From NCBI RefSeq assembly GCF_001654925.1, contig NZ_LXER01000018.1, positions 1 through 64,000 on the forward strand: a stretch of DNA of 64,000 nucleotides, in the 5' to 3' direction. Source of the stretch: Buttiauxella brennerae ATCC 51605. Its GTDB lineage: Bacteria > Pseudomonadota > Gammaproteobacteria > Enterobacterales > Enterobacteriaceae. This document shows, piece after piece, positions 24,432-34,071 of this stretch. Numbering within the stretch: the first letter of the stretch is position 1; each line of letters begins with the position of its first letter. The position numbers were made by a program, and so were the translations under genes. A model generated the notes under the pieces. That model was given only the letters and a program-made list of their open reading frames with translations. It did not search any database and was not told the DNA's origin.

Positions 24432-24517
24432 AACCCTCAAAGAGCCGTGTTTTTGCGGCTCCTTTCTTCTTTTTGCTGATTAAACCAGCAATCAAACACA
24501 TTTCCCCTAAACAGCCT

Positions 24518-24546
24518 TTGACAACCCGGTGGTCGCTCGTTACTAT
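24518..24546 (+). promoter_or_regulatory. promoter of the second tRNA-Asn gene
   Basis: TTGACA, 17 bp spacer, TACTAT and GCGCCCC discriminator, the same architecture as the first copy with a diverged spacer. Confidence 0.88.
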
Positions 24547-24563
24547 GCGCCCCGTTAACCGAT

Positions 24564-24639
24564 TCCTCTGTAGTTCAGTCGGTAGAACGGCGGACTGTTA
24601 ATCCGTATGTCACTGGTTCGAGTCCAGTCAGAGGAGCCA
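24564..24639 (+). tRNA. tRNA-Asn (anticodon GUU), second copy
   Basis: The gene is identical over 76 bases to the copy at 20975-21050 and also shares the 16 bases just upstream. Both genes point the same way and bracket amn and the M24 peptidase gene. Confidence 0.97.
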
Positions 24640-24647
24640 TATTAGAG

Positions 24648-24678
24648 AAGCCCGCTTAGGAAACTAAGCGGGCTTTTT
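24648..24678 (+). terminator. terminator after second tRNA-Asn
   Basis: AAGCCCGCTTAG and CTAAGCGGGCTT form a 12 bp stem with loop GAAA, followed by TTTTT. It lies 6 bases before the end of the convergent ldtA. Confidence 0.9.
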
Positions 24679-24684
24679 GCATTT

Positions 24685-25620
24685 TCATAAATGCCCAGGA
24701 TTTCCAGGTTCCGCGCTAATGGGCACCGGCATCCCGGAACGGCGGGTTAACGCGGCACTCGCCATACCTGCATCCACGCCTGAACCCTGCGTTATATCGC
24801 GCAGTGTTGTCGTCATGGGCAGCGGCACTTTCTTGTCAGACTCAAACTCCGCACGGTTACGGGACAGTGGCTCATGCACTTCCACCCAATGCTTCCCATC
24901 CGGCTCGATGGTTGCTTTCACCGGCTGATCAATCAACTGCACACGCGCCCCTACCGGCACATTATCGAACAGATATTTTATGTCGTCTTTGCGCAGGCGG
25001 ATGCAACCCTGGCTGACGCGCAAACCGATACCAAAGTTGGCGTTTGTGCCATGGATAGCGTAAAGCTTGCCGATGTAAATTGCGTACAACCCCATTGGGT
25101 TATCCTCACCCGGCGGCACATACGCTGGCAGGGTTTTACCCTCTTTCGCGTATTCACGACGGGTATTCGCTGTTGGCGTCCAGCCTGGCGCTTCCTGCTT
25201 ACGCTCCACCTTCGTCACCCAGTTGCGCGGCGTTTCACGCCCGGCCTGCCCGATACCAATAGGCAAAATCTCCACCGTACTGCCCCCTTCCGGGTAGTAG
25301 TAAAGCCGCATTTCGGCGACGTTAATCACGAGCCCCTGTCGTACGGTATCCGGCAAAATGACTTGCTGCGGAATCGTCAACTGGGTGCCCGCTTTTGGCA
25401 GGAATGGATCAACGCCCGGGTTGGCTTCGAGCATATTGCTAAGCCCCTGCCCATACTGCGCGGCAAAATACTCCAGCGGCTCGATATTCCCTTCAGGAAC
25501 GGTAATAGTTAACGGCGCGCCGACCAACCGACTACCGTCTGTTGGAAGCATATAGGTAACGGCCTGGGCGCTACTGGTCACGGCAGCAAGCACAAGGGCA
25601 AGCGAGGATAAGCGAATCAT
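24685..25620 (-). CDS. ldtA: L,D-transpeptidase LdtA (ErfK)
   Basis: The 311-residue periplasmic enzyme attaches Braun lipoprotein to peptidoglycan. From ATG 25620 there is a clean signal peptide ending near SAQA. A LysM-like region follows ([31 protein letters not shown]), then a YkuD domain with [23 protein letters not shown] and catalytic SQGCIRL. A start at 25641 adds seven residues; AGGGA is well placed for 25620, and E. coli LdtA supports the shorter form. It ends convergent with the tRNA-Asn terminator. In E. coli it is likewise beside asnV and nac-cbl. Confidence 0.94.
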   Translation of the reverse strand: MIRLSSLALVLAAVTSSAQAVTYMLPTDGSRLVGAPLTITVPEGNIEPLEYFAAQYGQGLSNMLEANPGVDPFLPKAGTQLTIPQQVILPDTVRQGLVINVAEMRLYYYPEGGSTVEILPIGIGQAGRETPRNWVTKVERKQEAPGWTPTANTRREYAKEGKTLPAYVPPGEDNPMGLYAIYIGKLYAIHGTNANFGIGLRVSQGCIRLRKDDIKYLFDNVPVGARVQLIDQPVKATIEPDGKHWVEVHEPLSRNRAEFESDKKVPLPMTTTLRDITQGSGVDAGMASAALTRRSGMPVPISAEPGNPGHL

Positions 25621-25786
25621 AATTTCCCTATTATTGGACATGGAATCGATAGGTTAAATATAACCCTCACTTAAGCGTTCGGTAAGGAAAGCCGCACAAA
25701 AGAGCCTCATAACTGAGCCACTCATTTGCTATGGCATATGCAGGGTAATTTTCGGGATGTGGTGCTGGCGGGAGTTTTGTGCTTTT

Positions 25787-25817
25787 AAGAGATGAGCCCT
25801 ACGCGAGCTCATCTCTT
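25787..25817 (-). terminator. inverted repeat downstream of pgsA
   Basis: AAGAGATGAGC (25787-25797) pairs with GCTCATCTCTT (25807-25817), 17 bases past the pgsA stop. The T-run is poor, so termination strength is doubtful. Confidence 0.4.
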
Positions 25818-25833
25818 GTGTCTGATACGGTTA

Positions 25834-26391
25834 TTAAGTGCCGGAACTGTCGAGCAGGTCTTTGCTGGCGGCTTTCAAGTACTGGAACATTGACCAGAAA
25901 GTTAATACCGCAGCGATAAAGAACAAGCCGATCCCCGCATACTCAATCCACATATTTGGACGCCAGAGCATACCAATCAGTGCCAGCATTTGCGCCATGG
26001 TTTTGGATTTACCAATCCAGGAGACCGCAACGCTGCTGCGCTTGCCAATTTCAGCCATCCATTCACGCAATGCAGAGATGATAATCTCGCGGGCTATCAT
26101 GGTCGCAGCAGGTAGTGTCACCCACCACGAGTGGTAGTGTTCCACCACCAGTACCAGCGCCACGACGACCATAACTTTGTCCGCTACGGGGTCGAGGAAG
26201 GCTCCAAAGCGCGTGCTTTGGTTCCAGCGGCGTGCCAGATACCCATCAAACCAGTCAGTGATCGCTGCAAACCAGAAGATAAACGCGCACAGGAACGGCG
26301 CCCAACTGAACGGCAGATAAAAAGCCAGCACAAAGAATGGGATAAGGATGATACGAAACAGAGTAAGCAATGTTGGGATATTAAATTGCAT
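25834..26391 (-). CDS. pgsA: phosphatidylglycerophosphate synthase
   Basis: The 185-residue inner-membrane enzyme joins CDP-diacylglycerol and glycerol 3-phosphate, the committed step to phosphatidylglycerol and cardiolipin. It has the CDP-alcohol phosphotransferase signature D-x2-DG-x2-AR-x8-G-x3-D-x3-D in [18 protein letters not shown] and AFLDPVAD. About five hydrophobic segments are present. It follows uvrC by 57 bp as in E. coli. Start and length match E. coli PgsA (182). Confidence 0.97.
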   Translation of the reverse strand: MQFNIPTLLTLFRIILIPFFVLAFYLPFSWAPFLCAFIFWFAAITDWFDGYLARRWNQSTRFGAFLDPVADKVMVVVALVLVVEHYHSWWVTLPAATMIAREIIISALREWMAEIGKRSSVAVSWIGKSKTMAQMLALIGMLWRPNMWIEYAGIGLFFIAAVLTFWSMFQYLKAASKDLLDSSGT

Positions 26392-26448
26392 AGTGCTGGT
26401 TAACTGTCTGTCGTAAGTGGAAATTGTCTCTATGTTGCTACAGAGGCC

Positions 26449-28281
26449 TTAATGTTTCAACGAGTAGAAGATCTTTTCTGCCAACGCTTGCGAGATACCT
26501 GGCACTTTTGCAATTTCTTCTACGGATGCATTCTTTAATGGTTGCAATCCACCCATATATTTCAACAACATCTGGCGACGTTTTGGCCCAACGCCTTCAA
26601 TTGTTTCCAACGCACTGGTATTTTTCACTTTAGCCCGTTTTTTACGGTGCCCGGAAATGGCATGGTCATGCGATTCATCACGGATATGTTGAATAACGTG
26701 CAATGCCGGGGAGTCCGGCGGTAGCGAAAACCCTTCCCCTTCCGGTTCGAAGAACAGTGTCTCAAGCCCGGCTTTACGATCGGCACCTTTTGCCACGCCC
26801 AGCAGCAGCGGGTGGTTTTTATCCCACGGCACATCAAGTTGTGCAAAAACGGCTTTTGCCTGACCAAGTTGCCCTTTGCCGCCATCAATCAGAATTACGT
26901 CCGGGACTTTACTCTCATCAATAGCCTTACCGTAGCGACGACGCAGTACCTGATTCATCGCCGCATAATCATCACCCGGCGTAATACCTTCAATGTTATA
27001 GCGCCGGTATTCCGCCCGAAGCGGGCCATTGGCATCAAACACCACACAAGACGCAACCGTCTGCTCACCCATAGTGTGGCTGATGTCAAAGCACTCCATC
27101 CGTTTAATGGCTGGCAACTCAAGCACACTGGCTAAGGCCGCTAAACGTTGATGGATGGTTGATTGCTGAGCCAGACGTGTCACCAGAGCCGTAGCAGCGT
27201 TGGTACGAGCAAGTTTCAGGTAACGTGCGCGGTCGCCTCGTGGCTTGGTCTGCACGTTGATACGCCGCCCTGCCAGTTCCGTCAGGGAATCAGAAAGCAG
27301 GTTTTTATCCGGTAAGTTGAAATCGAGCAGGATCTCAGAAGGCAGCGTGCGCATCTGGCTACCCTGCAAATAGAACTGACCGACAAATGTTTCGACGACT
27401 TCTGACAGCTCCGTACCATTTGGCACTTTCGGGAAGTAACTGCGGCTGCCCAAGACTTTACCTTGTCGGATGAACAGCACGTGTACACACGCCATACCCG
27501 AATCGAACGACACACCGATCACATCCATATCATCGCCGGTATTGGAGACGAACTGTTTCTCCGTCACACGACGGACAGCCTGAATCTGGTCACGGATTCT
27601 TGCGGCAGCTTCAAATTCGAGGTTTTTACTCGCTTCTTCCATTTTGGCGATCAACTGGTTCAGCACCTGATCGTCTTTACCGGAAAGAAATAAGCGCACG
27701 TACTCAACCTGCTGAGCATAATCCTCTTCACTGACTAAGCCCGCGACGCACGGGCCAAGGCAACGCCCGATTTGATATTGCAGACATGGGCGTGAACGGT
27801 TGCGATAGACATTGTTTTCGCACTGGCGAACAGGAAAGATTTTTTGCAACAGCGCCAGAGTTTCACGAACGGCATAACCATTCGGGAATGGCCCAAAGTA
27901 TTCCCCTTTCGCGTGCTTCGCCCCGCGATGCATCGCGAGTCGAGGGTGCGTGTCGCCACTGAGGAAAATGAAAGGGTAAGATTTGTCATCACGCAACAGC
28001 ACGTTGTAACGTGGCTGATAAAGCTTGATGTAGTTGTGCTCCAGCAACAACGCTTCTGTCTCGGTATGGGTTACCGTCACGTCGATATGCTGGATTAATG
28101 CAACCAGAGCTTCTGTTTTACGGCTGGCAAGATTGCTCCTGAAGTAACTCGACAGGCGCTTTTTAAGATCTTTGGCTTTACCTACGTAAATAACCGTTCC
28201 GCTGACGTCATACATGCGATAGACGCCAGGCTGGCTGGTTACCGTTTTAAGAAAAGCTCGCGGGTCAAAGATTTCACTCAC
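26449..28281 (-). CDS. uvrC: UvrC, excinuclease ABC subunit C
   Basis: The 610-residue nuclease makes both incisions in nucleotide excision repair after UvrAB damage recognition. A GIY-YIG domain (GVYRMYD...[13 protein letters not shown], about 18-45) makes the 3' cut. A UVR motif lies near 205-240, and an RNase H-like domain with [10 protein letters not shown] and [12 protein letters not shown] makes the 5' cut. It ends in a tandem helix-hairpin-helix ([30 protein letters not shown]). It starts with GTG at 28281 inside the uvrY end, as in E. coli, so the two are translationally coupled. Confidence 0.97.
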   Translation of the reverse strand: MSEIFDPRAFLKTVTSQPGVYRMYDVSGTVIYVGKAKDLKKRLSSYFRSNLASRKTEALVALIQHIDVTVTHTETEALLLEHNYIKLYQPRYNVLLRDDKSYPFIFLSGDTHPRLAMHRGAKHAKGEYFGPFPNGYAVRETLALLQKIFPVRQCENNVYRNRSRPCLQYQIGRCLGPCVAGLVSEEDYAQQVEYVRLFLSGKDDQVLNQLIAKMEEASKNLEFEAAARIRDQIQAVRRVTEKQFVSNTGDDMDVIGVSFDSGMACVHVLFIRQGKVLGSRSYFPKVPNGTELSEVVETFVGQFYLQGSQMRTLPSEILLDFNLPDKNLLSDSLTELAGRRINVQTKPRGDRARYLKLARTNAATALVTRLAQQSTIHQRLAALASVLELPAIKRMECFDISHTMGEQTVASCVVFDANGPLRAEYRRYNIEGITPGDDYAAMNQVLRRRYGKAIDESKVPDVILIDGGKGQLGQAKAVFAQLDVPWDKNHPLLLGVAKGADRKAGLETLFFEPEGEGFSLPPDSPALHVIQHIRDESHDHAISGHRKKRAKVKNTSALETIEGVGPKRRQMLLKYMGGLQPLKNASVEEIAKVPGISQALAEKIFYSLKH

Positions 28282-28933
28282 TACTGATTAACGTCTCCGC
28301 ACTAAACAAACCGTGGCGAATCGCCAGGTGAGTTAGCTCAACATCGCCACTAATATTCAGTTTACTAAACATACGGTAACGGTAACTGTTGACCGTTTTC
28401 GGGCTGAGACTAAGTTGTTCTGAGATCTCATTGACCTTTTGGCCTTTGGTGATCATCAACATAATCTGTAATTCGCGCTCCGACAAACTGGCAAACGGCG
28501 TGTCCGTTTTTTCCGGTTCAATCTGGCTTAACGCCATCTGCTGCGCGATGTCAGATGCAATGTAACGCTGCCCGGCATTAACCGAACGTATAGCGTTGAC
28601 CACATCCTGAGGTGCGGCACCTTTACTTAAATAACCGGCAGCCCCTGCCTGCATAACCTTAGCAGGTAACGGATTTTCGGTGTGAATCGTTAGCATAATC
28701 ACTTTGATATCGTTTGAGTATCGCGCGATTTTGCGTGTTGCTTCAAGGCCGCCAATACCGGGCATGTTCATGTCCATCAGGACAACATCAACCGGATGAC
28801 TACGGCACCATTTTACGGCATCCTCACCGCAATTTGCTTCACCTGATATCTTGATCCCTTTGATATCTTCAAGAATGCGTCGTATCCCTGCGCGCACAAG
28901 TTCGTGGTCATCAACAAGAAGTACGTTGATCAA
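28274..28933 (-). CDS. uvrY: UvrY, response regulator of the BarA/UvrY system
   Basis: The 219-residue NarL/FixJ-type regulator is phosphorylated by BarA and activates the csrB/csrC small RNAs, shifting carbon flow, motility and biofilm formation. The receiver domain has acidic DD at 8-9, phospho-acceptor Asp54 ([10 protein letters not shown]) and Lys104 region (LSKGAAP). The LuxR-type helix-turn-helix is [23 protein letters not shown]. The start codon is TTG (28933), as in E. coli, with only a weak ribosome site. It overlaps uvrC by 8 bases. Confidence 0.96.
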   Translation of the reverse strand: MINVLLVDDHELVRAGIRRILEDIKGIKISGEANCGEDAVKWCRSHPVDVVLMDMNMPGIGGLEATRKIARYSNDIKVIMLTIHTENPLPAKVMQAGAAGYLSKGAAPQDVVNAIRSVNAGQRYIASDIAQQMALSQIEPEKTDTPFASLSERELQIMLMITKGQKVNEISEQLSLSPKTVNSYRYRMFSKLNISGDVELTHLAIRHGLFSAETLISSE

Positions 28934-29057
28934 AGGGGAACTCTCCAGAAATGGGATTACGCTTCTAAAAATTACCAGGACATATTAACGGGTTTTCCGG
29001 CAACTTTAAAATGCAAAAACAGATTTTCAGAACTCTGACTGTTTTTGGAAATTTAAT

Positions 29058-29077
29058 TGTACAGTGGCAACTGTACA
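29058..29077. promoter_or_regulatory. perfect 8+8 palindrome upstream of uvrY
   Basis: TGTACAGT and ACTGTACA separated by GGCA lie 125 bp before the uvrY start, inside the 425 bp gene-free interval 28934-29358. A further TGTACAG copy lies near 29229. The element looks like an operator for a dimeric regulator, but I cannot name it; it lacks lux-box spacing. The rest of the interval is AT-rich without another clear feature. Confidence 0.4.
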
Positions 29078-29287
29078 GCAAACGGATTAATTCACAGCTT
29101 TAATTAATAAAAACGCTTTTCATATTAAAAAAAACGATAATCCATTACTAATGAACATATTTAATAACGCTAATGCATCCACTTTTATTTAACGATAAAT
29201 AAACATATTTAAAACAAATGATCTGTAGTGTACAGGAAACAACCCGCCCAGACTTCACGTAAGCACTAATAAATTGGCTTAGGTTTG

Positions 29288-29296
29288 TGCTATACT
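29288..29296 (+). promoter_or_regulatory. extended -10 promoter of yecF
   Basis: TGCTATACT gives an extended -10 box (TGn-TATACT) about 63 bp before the yecF start. No good -35 is seen, which is normal for extended -10 promoters. Confidence 0.55.
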
Positions 29297-29358
29297 CCGC
29301 CGCCTTACGAAACCGTTACACGAAACAACGGTGTACCAACCGAGACCGAGGAACACAA

Positions 29359-29583
29359 ATGAGCACTCCTGATTTTTCCACTGCAGACAACAGTAGTGAA
29401 CTGGCTATTGAAGTCACCTGCCTGAAAGCTATGCTGACTCAGATGTTGAAAGCCATGGGCCAAGCCGATGCAGGCAAGGTTATCATCAAAATGGAAAAGC
29501 AAATTGCTCAGATGGAAGACTCAGAGCACGCAGAAGTGTTTGGTAACACTGTTAAGCAAATTAAACAGGCTTACCGTCAGTAA
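29359..29583 (+). CDS. yecF: YecF, small DUF2594 protein
   Basis: The 74-residue cytosolic protein is mostly helical ([40 protein letters not shown]). ATG 29359, spaced after GAGGAACACAA, gives the E. coli-like start MSTPDF. A frame opening at 29287 has no ribosome site. Position between uvrY and sdiA matches E. coli. Function is unknown. Confidence 0.9.
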   Translation: MSTPDFSTADNSSELAIEVTCLKAMLTQMLKAMGQADAGKVIIKMEKQIAQMEDSEHAEVFGNTVKQIKQAYRQ

Positions 29584-29592
29584 TCGGTGAAC

Positions 29593-29629
29593 AACGGCTG
29601 GATGAGCAACGTTTCGCCAGCCGTTTTGT
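29593..29629 (+). terminator. terminator after yecF
   Basis: AACGGCTGG pairs with CCAGCCGTT, followed by TTTTG, 9 bases after the yecF stop. Confidence 0.75.
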
Positions 29630-29656
29630 TGACACAATCGCGTCAATAATGCCCCT

Positions 29657-30379
29657 TCAAATTATCCCAATCGCTGCTGCATAACAGGCAATTTGCGTTT
29701 TATTGGGTGCATTAAATTTCTTCTGCATATTCTTCTGGTGAAAATTCACCGTATTTTCCGAGATCGACAAAATAATAGCGATTTCCGCTGATGTTTTCCC
29801 CTCGCCCGTCCATTGCAATATTTCCCGCTCACGCTTACTCAGTTTCAACGTCATCGCATCCATAGATGAATCATTAAGACGCGTTAATGTCATCAGGCTC
29901 AATTCGCCCAAATATTGCAGGCGTAACTCCAGCTCAACATCCGGTAATATTTTGCCTTTGCTTGCCGAACGCGAAACAGATAAAAAACCCAGTGCACGGT
30001 TAGGCGACATTACACACTGGCTGATGCCACGGCGCAGGCCGTGATCCCGCGCAGCGTTCCAGAACTCCTGAGTATCGCTGAACAGCGCATCGTCCCAGGG
30101 CAAGTGCCCACGCATGAAATTTTCAGGGCGTAACACCGGATCAATCGCAAAATAATTAGCAGCATGATAGTGATCAAGCCAGCTTTGTGGATAAGACGAT
30201 CGTAAAGACGATTTCGGACGGGTAAACGGCACCGGGTGGCGAATAAACAGTGAGTAATAGTCAAATTCCAGCAATTCTGTTTGCTGATGAAGAATTGTGG
30301 TTATTTCATCAGCCTGAGTGACAGACTGGAAAGTATTAAGCGCATCCTGCCGCCAGTGAAAAAAGTTGCGATCATCCAT
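29657..30379 (-). CDS. sdiA: SdiA, LuxR-type acyl-homoserine-lactone receptor
   Basis: The 240-residue regulator answers acyl-homoserine lactones made by other species; no luxI-type synthase is in the window. The N-terminal autoinducer domain has FDYYSLFIRHPVPFTRPK, WLDHYHAANYFAIDPVL and the conserved Trp/Asp pocket residues. The C-terminal helix-turn-helix is SKREREILQWTGEGKTSAEIAIILSISENTVNFHQKNMQKKFNAPNKTQ, split here only for description. The frame extends 13 codons to 30418. ATG 30379 aligns with the E. coli start, but neither start has an ideal ribosome site. Confidence 0.93.
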   Translation of the reverse strand: MDDRNFFHWRQDALNTFQSVTQADEITTILHQQTELLEFDYYSLFIRHPVPFTRPKSSLRSSYPQSWLDHYHAANYFAIDPVLRPENFMRGHLPWDDALFSDTQEFWNAARDHGLRRGISQCVMSPNRALGFLSVSRSASKGKILPDVELELRLQYLGELSLMTLTRLNDSSMDAMTLKLSKREREILQWTGEGKTSAEIAIILSISENTVNFHQKNMQKKFNAPNKTQIACYAAAIGII

Positions 30380-30583
30380 TATGTCTGGCGTTGCTCCTGA
30401 CACTGAAATCATTTCCAAAGCTAATACCCAACGCTATCACATTTATCAATATTATTAATATGATTTAACGGTAACAGCGCCCAAATGTTGAAAACTCGTG
30501 CTAAATAGCCATTTTCAATTGACCACGCTAATGAATCCTGGCGTCATGAGTTGTCATTACGGCCCCGGATGGGGCCATAAAAA

Positions 30584-31336
30584 TTACTGTGTCAGGAATT
30601 TTTCCAGAAACTGTTTCGTGCGCGGTTGTTGCGGGTTAGCAAACAGTTCGCGGGCAGGCCCCTGCTCCACAATCCGCCCCTGATCCATAAAGATAGCGCG
30701 GTCGGCCACGTCACGAGCAAAGCTCATTTCATGCGTCACAATCACCATGGTGCGCTTCTCTTCAGCCAACTGGCGGATGGTGCTCAGCACTTCACCTACC
30801 AGCTCAGGGTCGAGAGCCGAAGTTGGCTCATCAAACAGAATCACTTCCGGGCGCATCGCCAGTGCACGCGCAATGGCGACACGCTGTTGCTGACCACCCG
30901 AAAGGCGGCGTGGGTAACTGGTTTCTTTACCGCTCAAGCCGACTTTTGCCAGCAACTCACGCGCCCGGGCGATGGCCTCTTCTTTCGGCTCGCCTTTTAC
31001 AATAACCGGGCCTTCGATGATATTTTCGATAACCGTCCGATGCGGGAAAAGGTTAAAACTCTGGAACACAAAACCCACATGCTGGCGCAGTTCGCGAACG
31101 CGATTTTTCTGTTTGCTTAGTGAAACCGCCGCATCAATGGTGATATCGCCAACCTTGATGGTTCCGGCTTCCGGTTGTTCCAGCAAGTTAATGCAGCGCA
31201 ATAGCGTGGTTTTACCGGAGCCACTCGGCCCAATAATCGCCACCACTTCACCGGCTTTAACTTCCAGATCGATACCATGCAGCACAGTTTGCCCATGGAA
31301 TTTTTTGACCAGTTGTTTTACGTCGATTGCGCTCAT
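30584..31336 (-). CDS. tcyN: TcyN, ATP-binding subunit of the L-cystine ABC transporter
   Basis: The 250-residue ABC ATPase of the polar amino acid class has Walker A GPSGSGKTT (about 36-44), signature LSGGQQQRVAIARAL and Walker B VILFDEPTSALDP. With the permease TcyL and binding protein TcyJ it imports cystine (and probably diaminopimelate) across the inner membrane. It overlaps tcyL by 4 bases. A GC-rich hairpin GGCCCC/GGGGCC follows at 30561-30576. Confidence 0.96.
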   Translation of the reverse strand: MSAIDVKQLVKKFHGQTVLHGIDLEVKAGEVVAIIGPSGSGKTTLLRCINLLEQPEAGTIKVGDITIDAAVSLSKQKNRVRELRQHVGFVFQSFNLFPHRTVIENIIEGPVIVKGEPKEEAIARARELLAKVGLSGKETSYPRRLSGGQQQRVAIARALAMRPEVILFDEPTSALDPELVGEVLSTIRQLAEEKRTMVIVTHEMSFARDVADRAIFMDQGRIVEQGPARELFANPQQPRTKQFLEKFLTQ

Positions 31337-32001
31337 TTTGGATCCCTGTCCTGGCGGTTAAGCTGATTTTCGAAGTGGTTTTGCAACGCAGAGAGCACGG
31401 TTGCCATCACCCAGTAAATCAACGACGCGGCAAGATACATGGTGAACACTTCCAGAGTACGCGAGGTAATGAGCTGTGCCTGACGGAACAGTTCTGGCAC
31501 CTGAATCGTTGCGGCAAGCGAGGTGTCTTTCACCAGACTGATAAAGCTGTTGCTCAGTGGCGGTAAAGCTACACGCGCAGCCTGCGGCAATATCGCGCGG
31601 CGCAGTGTCTGCCATGGCGTCATACCGATACTTGCCGCCGCTTCCCACTGCCCTTTATCAATAGATGAGATAGCCGCACGTAGTGTTTCTGAAGCATAGG
31701 CCGCCATATTAAGGGACAAACCGATCATCGCAGCCGGGATCGGATCAAGCTCAATACCAAACTGCGGTAAGCCGTAGTAGATCATAAACAGCTGCGCGAT
31801 AAGCGGCGTGCCACGAAAAATCGACACATAAAACCGCGACAACCACGAGATTGGCCAAAACGGTGACAAGCGCATCAGCGCCAGTAAAAAGCCGAGTATC
31901 AGCCCAAAGAACATACCGCCGATGCTGAGTTGCAGCGTAAAGACCGCACCTTTGAGCAGAAACGGTGCCGAATCGAGCACCAGTTGAATACTTTCTTGCA
32001 T
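31333..32001 (-). CDS. tcyL: TcyL, permease subunit of the L-cystine ABC transporter
   Basis: The 222-residue permease has about five membrane segments and the cytoplasmic EAA loop near AASIGMTPWQTLRRAILPQA. From ATG 32001 it matches E. coli TcyL (MQESIQLV) end to end. The longer frame to 32040 would add 13 polar residues and is rejected. It follows dcyD by 68 bp and overlaps tcyN. Confidence 0.95.
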   Translation of the reverse strand: MQESIQLVLDSAPFLLKGAVFTLQLSIGGMFFGLILGFLLALMRLSPFWPISWLSRFYVSIFRGTPLIAQLFMIYYGLPQFGIELDPIPAAMIGLSLNMAAYASETLRAAISSIDKGQWEAAASIGMTPWQTLRRAILPQAARVALPPLSNSFISLVKDTSLAATIQVPELFRQAQLITSRTLEVFTMYLAASLIYWVMATVLSALQNHFENQLNRQDRDPK

Positions 32002-32069
32002 ACTTGAATTACACCCTGTCTTTTTATTCTTGTCATACACCCAACCGGGTGTCGCCCTTCATAATCTCA

Positions 32070-33056
32070 TTACACAAGAGGATGATAAGCAAATAACGCA
32101 GGCGCTCCACCGGTATGAATGAAGATTATCGGACCGTCGTCTTTGAAACGCTTCTGTGCCACACCATCAATCAGGCCAGCCATTGCTTTGCCGGTGTAAA
32201 CAGGGTCAAGCAAAATGCCTTCCAGGCGTGCCAACAATTTAATGGCTTCCAGCCCTTCTTCGTTAGGGGTGCCATAACCCGGCGCGAAATAATCATCCCA
32301 TAAAGTGATCGGGTTATTCGCGCTCACGCTCAGCGATTGCGCCACCGCCTGCTGCAACGCTGCCACTTTTGGCAACTGTAGAGCGACAGAACGTGAAACC
32401 GTCACGCCGATTAAATCGACATCCGGCATGACTTGCTCAAGCCCAACCGCAAGACCCGCATGAGTCCCGGCACTGCCCGAGGCAACCACAACAGAAGAGA
32501 CATTCACCGCCCCTTCACACTGCTGGGCAATCTCCAGGGCGCTTTCCACATAACCCAGCGCGCCTAATGCATTAGAACCACCAACAGGAATCACATACGG
32601 GCGGAAACCCTGAGCTTCAAGACGGATGGCTATCTCTTCCAGTTGTTTGTCCGGCGAATGCAGCGCATCGCACATTTCAATTTCGGCATCAAACAGGTCG
32701 AGCATCAAACGGTTGCCGTTGGTGAGGTAATTTTCCGCTTTAGTCCCAATCGGATTTTCCAGCAACGCGACACATTTTAGCCCGAGCTTCGCGGCGACTG
32801 CGGCGGTCTGGCGAACGTGGTTTGACTGAATGGCCCCTGCGGTAACCAGCGTATCCGCACCTTCGCGCAACGCATCGGCGGCCAGAAACTCAAGCTTACG
32901 CAGTTTATTACCACCCATCGCCATTGGCGTCGTGTCGTCGCGCTTGATGTAAATTTCGCGCCCCAGGTAATCGGAAAAACGCGGCAGGTATTCGAGTGGC
33001 GTCGGGGCGCCGATAAACTCCAGGCGCGCAAATCGCGTCAGATTGTGCAGTGACAT
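32070..33056 (-). CDS. dcyD: D-cysteine desulfhydrase
   Basis: The 328-residue PLP enzyme degrades D-cysteine to pyruvate, sulfide and ammonia. PLP-binding Lys51 lies in [11 protein letters not shown]; the phosphate-binding and substrate loops are [18 protein letters not shown] and [17 protein letters not shown]. Length equals E. coli DcyD. It sits between the cystine-binding protein and permease genes, which links uptake of (D-)cystine with its detoxification and use as a sulfur source. Confidence 0.96.
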   Translation of the reverse strand: MSLHNLTRFARLEFIGAPTPLEYLPRFSDYLGREIYIKRDDTTPMAMGGNKLRKLEFLAADALREGADTLVTAGAIQSNHVRQTAAVAAKLGLKCVALLENPIGTKAENYLTNGNRLMLDLFDAEIEMCDALHSPDKQLEEIAIRLEAQGFRPYVIPVGGSNALGALGYVESALEIAQQCEGAVNVSSVVVASGSAGTHAGLAVGLEQVMPDVDLIGVTVSRSVALQLPKVAALQQAVAQSLSVSANNPITLWDDYFAPGYGTPNEEGLEAIKLLARLEGILLDPVYTGKAMAGLIDGVAQKRFKDDGPIIFIHTGGAPALFAYHPLV

Positions 33057-33140
33057 GAGCTACTCCATTACACTTTGAATAAAATCCAGATTTATTCATT
33101 ATGCACCAGCCGGGTAAAATGCCGACAAATACAAATAAAA

Positions 33141-33171
33141 AAGGCGGATGTCGCTTACGCTAATCCGCCTT
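33141..33171. repeat. REP-like palindrome between dcyD and tcyJ
   Basis: AAGGCGGAT and ATCCGCCTT flank GTCGCTTACGCTA. The core GGATGTCGCT-ACGCTAATCC recurs at 54396-54473. Confidence 0.7.
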
Positions 33172-33186
33172 AGGCTGCCGAGTTAA

Positions 33187-33987
33187 TTACTTAGTCACGT
33201 CAGCCCCAAACCATTTCTCGGAAAGCTTAGCCAGAGAGCCGTCTTTCTGCATATCAGCGATACCTTTGTTGATTGCTTCAACCAGGTCTTCGTTGCCTTT
33301 ACGCACTGCAACACCCGCTTCCTGACGAGAGAACGGAGCACCGGCGACTGCCAGGGTATCTTTGGTTTTCTTCACCAGATCCAATGCTGCCAGGCGGTCA
33401 ACCAGAATCGCATCAATACGGCCTACGCGCAGATCCTGATATTTCGTTGGGTCATCATCATAGGTGCGGATATCAACGCCCTGCACATTGGCACGCAACC
33501 ACTCTTCGTAGTTAGTCCCAAGACCCACGCCCACTTTTTTACCTTTCAGCGAATCAGGCCCGGTGATGCTGCCTTCATTGCCCTTTTTCACCAGCGCCTG
33601 AATACCGGAAACGGTGTATGGCGTGGAGAAATCATATTTTTGCTTACGCACATCGGAAATGGTCACCTGGTTAATCACCACGTCGATGCGTTTAGAGTCC
33701 AGCGACGCCAGCATGCCATCCCATTTAGTTGGTTTCAGCGCGGCTTTCACACCCAGATGCTGTGCCAGTTGCTCGGCAAACTCCACTTCAAAACCGGTTA
33801 GTTTGCCATCATCACCCTGGAAGCTAAACGGAGGATAAGTCCCTTCCAGCCCAACCAACAACGTGCCGCGCTCTTTAACTTTATTCAGTAAGTTTTCAGC
33901 CGCAAACGTCTGCACACTCGCGCCAGCTACCATTGCCACAGCCAGCACGCCCATCAGCGCCTGACGCCCTACCATTGCTAATTTCAT
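33187..33987 (-). CDS. tcyJ: TcyJ (FliY), periplasmic L-cystine-binding protein
   Basis: The 266-residue periplasmic solute-binding protein (family 3) has a signal peptide ending near QTFAAE. Motifs include GTLLVGLEGTYPPFSF, LTGFEVEFAEQLAQHLG and KKVGVGLGTNYEEWL. It captures cystine for TcyL/TcyN. Start 33987 (MKLAMVGRQALMG) matches E. coli; the frame to 34050 adds residues without signal-peptide character. It is immediately downstream of fliZ, where FliA-dependent read-through is known in E. coli. Confidence 0.95.
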   Translation of the reverse strand: MKLAMVGRQALMGVLAVAMVAGASVQTFAAENLLNKVKERGTLLVGLEGTYPPFSFQGDDGKLTGFEVEFAEQLAQHLGVKAALKPTKWDGMLASLDSKRIDVVINQVTISDVRKQKYDFSTPYTVSGIQALVKKGNEGSITGPDSLKGKKVGVGLGTNYEEWLRANVQGVDIRTYDDDPTKYQDLRVGRIDAILVDRLAALDLVKKTKDTLAVAGAPFSRQEAGVAVRKGNEDLVEAINKGIADMQKDGSLAKLSEKWFGADVTK

Positions 33988-34071
33988 AGATACCCCGAAT
34001 GTCGATAATTTGATGTAGTGTAACGACTTAATATAATCAATCAAAACCACTACGCTACAACTTATGCCATT

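Noticed and set aside
30561..30576. GGCCCC/GGGGCC hairpin after tcyN as a rho-independent terminator
   Set aside because: The stem is short and on the minus strand is followed by GTAATGAC without a T-run.
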